The notes below the pieces were generated by a model. It made no database searches, had not been told where the DNA came from, and saw nothing but the letters and a program-made list of their open reading frames with translations. Below are positions 6,206 to 8,117 of a stretch of DNA of 8,117 nucleotides, in pieces; the first letter of the stretch is position 1, and each line of letters begins with the position of its first letter. This DNA is from Bacteroidales bacterium UBA6248 (GTDB lineage: Bacteria; Bacteroidota; Bacteroidia; Bacteroidales; Lentimicrobiaceae). Location of the stretch: contig DJVU01000050.1 in NCBI GenBank assembly GCA_002441345.1, positions 1 to 8,117 of the forward strand. The letters are read 5' to 3'. The position numbers and the translations under genes were made by a program.

Positions 6206-7498
6206 ATGCATGATGTAAAGGACCTGAACATTCATCATGAGATTTTACCCTTTTTTGATTTTACCCTGAATTCATTCAGCCGGCAGGCGCTCGGCAAACT
6301 TGTGGATACTCCGCTGGTAAACGCGGACAGAATCAGGGAGCGGCAGCAGGTGCTGAAGGGGTTTATAAACAATGCAGAAATCCTGAAGGATTATACTTAT
6401 TCCCGGACGGATTTTTATGAAGTAAAGCGGTTTCTGACAGAAAATTCCGTGAACAGGCTGAGTGTAAGCGACAGGCTCAGGTTGCTGATTTCCGAAAATG
6501 AAAGCATGGCTTTAAAGGCACGGTTTATTCAATGGATTACTTTATTTAACAAACTGAATTCCTGGTACATTTCCCGGATAAGGAAGGATGTTTTTCCTGA
6601 AGTATACAGAACTGAATTAAACCTTTTACAGGATTTCCTTCAGAAATTTAATCTGCCTCTTTACGACAGGCTGATTTTGGAAAACAGATTCAGAAACAGA
6701 CATATAGCTGAGCTGTCTGAAATAGTAACGAAATTGCAGGCTGCGGGGGAGATAGTTTCGTTTTACAACTGCCTTGCAAAATTTGAGGCTTTACTGTCTG
6801 TAAGTCAGGGTATTGTAAAATACGGGTTTGTCTTCCCCGAAATATCTTCCAATGAGTTAATAATAAACGAATTATATCACCCACTGGTAAACAATCCGGT
6901 AAAAAATAATTTTGCAGGCGTTCGTAATGTAATCCTGCTTACAGGACCGAATATGTCGGGGAAGTCTACGTACCTTAAAAGTATTGGTTTATGTATCTGG
7001 CTGGCACATATTGGGCTGGCTGTGCCGGCTGCTTCAGCACGGATTCCTTTTTTCGATAGTATCTTAATTTCGATCAATCACTCCGATGACATCGTCAACG
7101 GCTACAGCCATTTTATGCAGGAAGTACTCCGGGTGAAGTCTGTTCTTAATGAGGCAGTTAATGGTCAAAAATGTTTTGCGGTATTTGATGAGCTTTTCAA
7201 AGGAACTAATCCGGATGATGCATTGGAAATCAGTGCTGCTACGATAGCTGGTTTGACAAGACTCAACAATTCTGTTTTCATTATTTCGACCCATCTTCAC
7301 CTCCTGAAAAAGATCAAAGAAAATGAGGCAGGCGATATTCACACCTGCCATCTTGATTGTGATATTGATGGTGAACGCCCCGTGTTCAGCTACAAATTAC
7401 GGGAAGGATGGTCAGATTTAAGAATCGGAACACTGCTTTTTAAGCAGGCGGGCGTATACCGTTTGCTTGCTGCCACTAATGAGCCGATGATTTCCTGA
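6206..7498 (+). CDS. Short MutS-related ATPase lacking the mismatch-recognition domains
   Basis: The product has 430 residues, about half of MutS. Residues 1-230 are mostly helical and resemble a reduced MutS core/lever domain; there is no N-terminal mismatch-binding domain and no Phe-x-Glu motif. The ATPase domain is intact: Walker A TGPNMSGKST (246-255), the signature segment GYSHFMQEVLRV (299-310), Walker B CFAVFDE (323-329), the D-loop FKGTNPDDA (331-339) and the switch histidine in STHLH (361-365). There is no Smr domain, so it is not MutS2. It belongs to the MutS-like proteins seen in Bacteroidota, probably acting on branched DNA or another substrate rather than mismatches; that is inference. 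ATG 6206 is the only in-frame start after the TAA at 6143. The gene is AT-rich (19 G/C in the 60 bases from 6841) and overlaps convergent tag by 23 bp. Confidence 0.9.
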   Translation: MHDVKDLNIHHEILPFFDFTLNSFSRQALGKLVDTPLVNADRIRERQQVLKGFINNAEILKDYTYSRTDFYEVKRFLTENSVNRLSVSDRLRLLISENESMALKARFIQWITLFNKLNSWYISRIRKDVFPEVYRTELNLLQDFLQKFNLPLYDRLILENRFRNRHIAELSEIVTKLQAAGEIVSFYNCLAKFEALLSVSQGIVKYGFVFPEISSNELIINELYHPLVNNPVKNNFAGVRNVILLTGPNMSGKSTYLKSIGLCIWLAHIGLAVPAASARIPFFDSILISINHSDDIVNGYSHFMQEVLRVKSVLNEAVNGQKCFAVFDELFKGTNPDDALEISAATIAGLTRLNNSVFIISTHLHLLKKIKENEAGDIHTCHLDCDIDGERPVFSYKLREGWSDLRIGTLLFKQAGVYRLLAATNEPMIS

Positions 7499-8036
7499 AA
7501 CATCCCTCCAGATGGTCATCCACCAGCCCGGCGGCCTGCATAAAGGCATAGCAGATGGTGCTTCCGCAGAAGGCAAAGCCCCTCTTTTTCATATCCTTTG
7601 CCATGGCATCCGATTCAGGACTGGTGGCGGGAATCTGATTCAGTCCGGTCCAGCGGTTAACGATGGTTTTCCCACCGGTAAACTGCCAGATGTAGGCATC
7701 AAATGAGCCGAATTCTTTTTGAATTTCAAGAAAAATCTGCGCATTCCTGATGGTACCCCTGATTTTGGCCCGGTTACGGATAATGCCGGGATCCCCGAGC
7801 AGGCGGAGATAATCTTCTTCGGTGTAAGCGGCAATTTTCACCGCGTCAAAATTTTCGAACGCCCTTCGGAAACCCTCTCTGCGATGCAGTATGGTTTTCC
7901 AGCTCAGGCCGGCCTGAAAGGCGTCAAGAACAAGGAATTCGAAAAGTTTGCGATCGTCATGAACGGGGACGCCCCATTCGGTGTCGTGGTAATCAATCAT
8001 CAGCGGGTCATTGCCCGGCCAGGAGCAGGTTTTCAT
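7476..8036 (-). CDS. tag: DNA-3-methyladenine glycosylase I
   Basis: The product has 186 residues, the size of E. coli Tag (187). It removes 3-methyladenine from alkylated DNA as the first step of base excision repair, acting in the cytoplasm. All four zinc ligands of the E. coli enzyme are present at the same positions: C4 (MKTCSW), H17 (DYHDTEWG), H175 and C179 (DDHLEGC). The helix-hairpin-helix region is GDPGIIRNRAKI, and FCGSTICYAFMQAAGLVDDH is the C-terminal signature. Y16 and W46 of the base pocket are kept. E. coli E38, which contacts the damaged base, is D38 here (LDAFQAGLSW), a conservative change, and Y13 is M13. The ATG at 8036 fits the family start. The gene converges on the MutS-like gene with a 23-bp overlap; no TAnnTTTG box is seen in the 81 bp upstream, so it may be transcribed with a gene outside the window. 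Confidence 0.96.
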   Translation of the reverse strand: MKTCSWPGNDPLMIDYHDTEWGVPVHDDRKLFEFLVLDAFQAGLSWKTILHRREGFRRAFENFDAVKIAAYTEEDYLRLLGDPGIIRNRAKIRGTIRNAQIFLEIQKEFGSFDAYIWQFTGGKTIVNRWTGLNQIPATSPESDAMAKDMKKRGFAFCGSTICYAFMQAAGLVDDHLEGCFRKSSAH

Positions 8037-8053
8037 TGTGGATTTCGGTTAAT

Positions 8054-8077
8054 GGGACGAGGGGCGAGGGAGGCGGG
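8054..8077 (+). other. Putative G-quadruplex motif upstream of tag
   Basis: Four G-runs of three or more bases (8054-8056, 8061-8064, 8068-8070, 8075-8077) are separated by loops of 4, 3 and 4 bases, fitting the usual G3+N1-7 pattern on the plus strand, which is the template strand for tag. It starts 18 bp upstream of the tag ATG. It may simply be low-complexity GC-rich sequence. Confidence 0.4.
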
Positions 8078-8117
8078 CGGCATCATGTCTGAAAGGCACT
8101 GCTCACCTGAACAGCCG

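Overview
The window looks like chromosomal DNA from a member of the Bacteroidota that has the type IX secretion system (T9SS). Four things point there: a secreted protein with a type-A T9SS C-terminal sorting domain, a VPS10/sortilin-like BNR-repeat exoprotein, start regions carrying the Bacteroidota -7 box TAnnTTTG rather than E. coli-type promoters and strong Shine-Dalgarno sites, and an AAA_14/DUF4143 ATPase ending in the phrase IPLWLFGFLY. The genus cannot be fixed from this sequence. No rRNA, tRNA, CRISPR array, transposase or integrase was seen.

Layout. At 1-905 (minus) is the N-terminal part of a secreted BNR/VPS10-like protein that runs off the left edge. A 228-bp divergent spacer separates it from a T9SS cargo protein of unknown function (1134-2099, plus). 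A promoter built on a 15-bp tandem repeat then drives a universal stress protein (2229-2663, plus). Its last 10 bases overlap the end of the convergent ygiQ (2654-4504, minus), a radical SAM protein of unknown biochemical function. Next comes an AAA_14/DUF4143 ATPase (4648-5865, minus). A 340-bp AT-rich divergent spacer (5866-6205) separates it from a short MutS-related ATPase (6206-7498, plus), whose end overlaps by 23 bp the convergent DNA-3-methyladenine glycosylase tag (7476-8036, minus). The last 81 bp is a GC-rich leader of tag with no recognisable promoter.

How the parts relate. The genes do not form one pathway. They are mostly single-gene units arranged divergently or convergently. 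Two products are exported (BNR protein, T9SS cargo), one is a small stress-response protein, and two relate to DNA maintenance by family (the MutS-like protein and Tag). The ATPase and MutS-like pair is visibly more AT-rich than ygiQ and may have a different history.

The strongest unexplained signal is in the ATPase promoter: three copies of GTAAT-N4-TACA spaced exactly 32 bp apart. The first copy is a palindrome lying between the putative -7 and -33 positions, an operator-like arrangement. Other points of interest are a perfect palindrome containing both stop codons of the convergent USP/ygiQ pair and a probable leaderless start of ygiQ. I see no convincing new multi-gene system; most of the window is ordinary chromosomal content.
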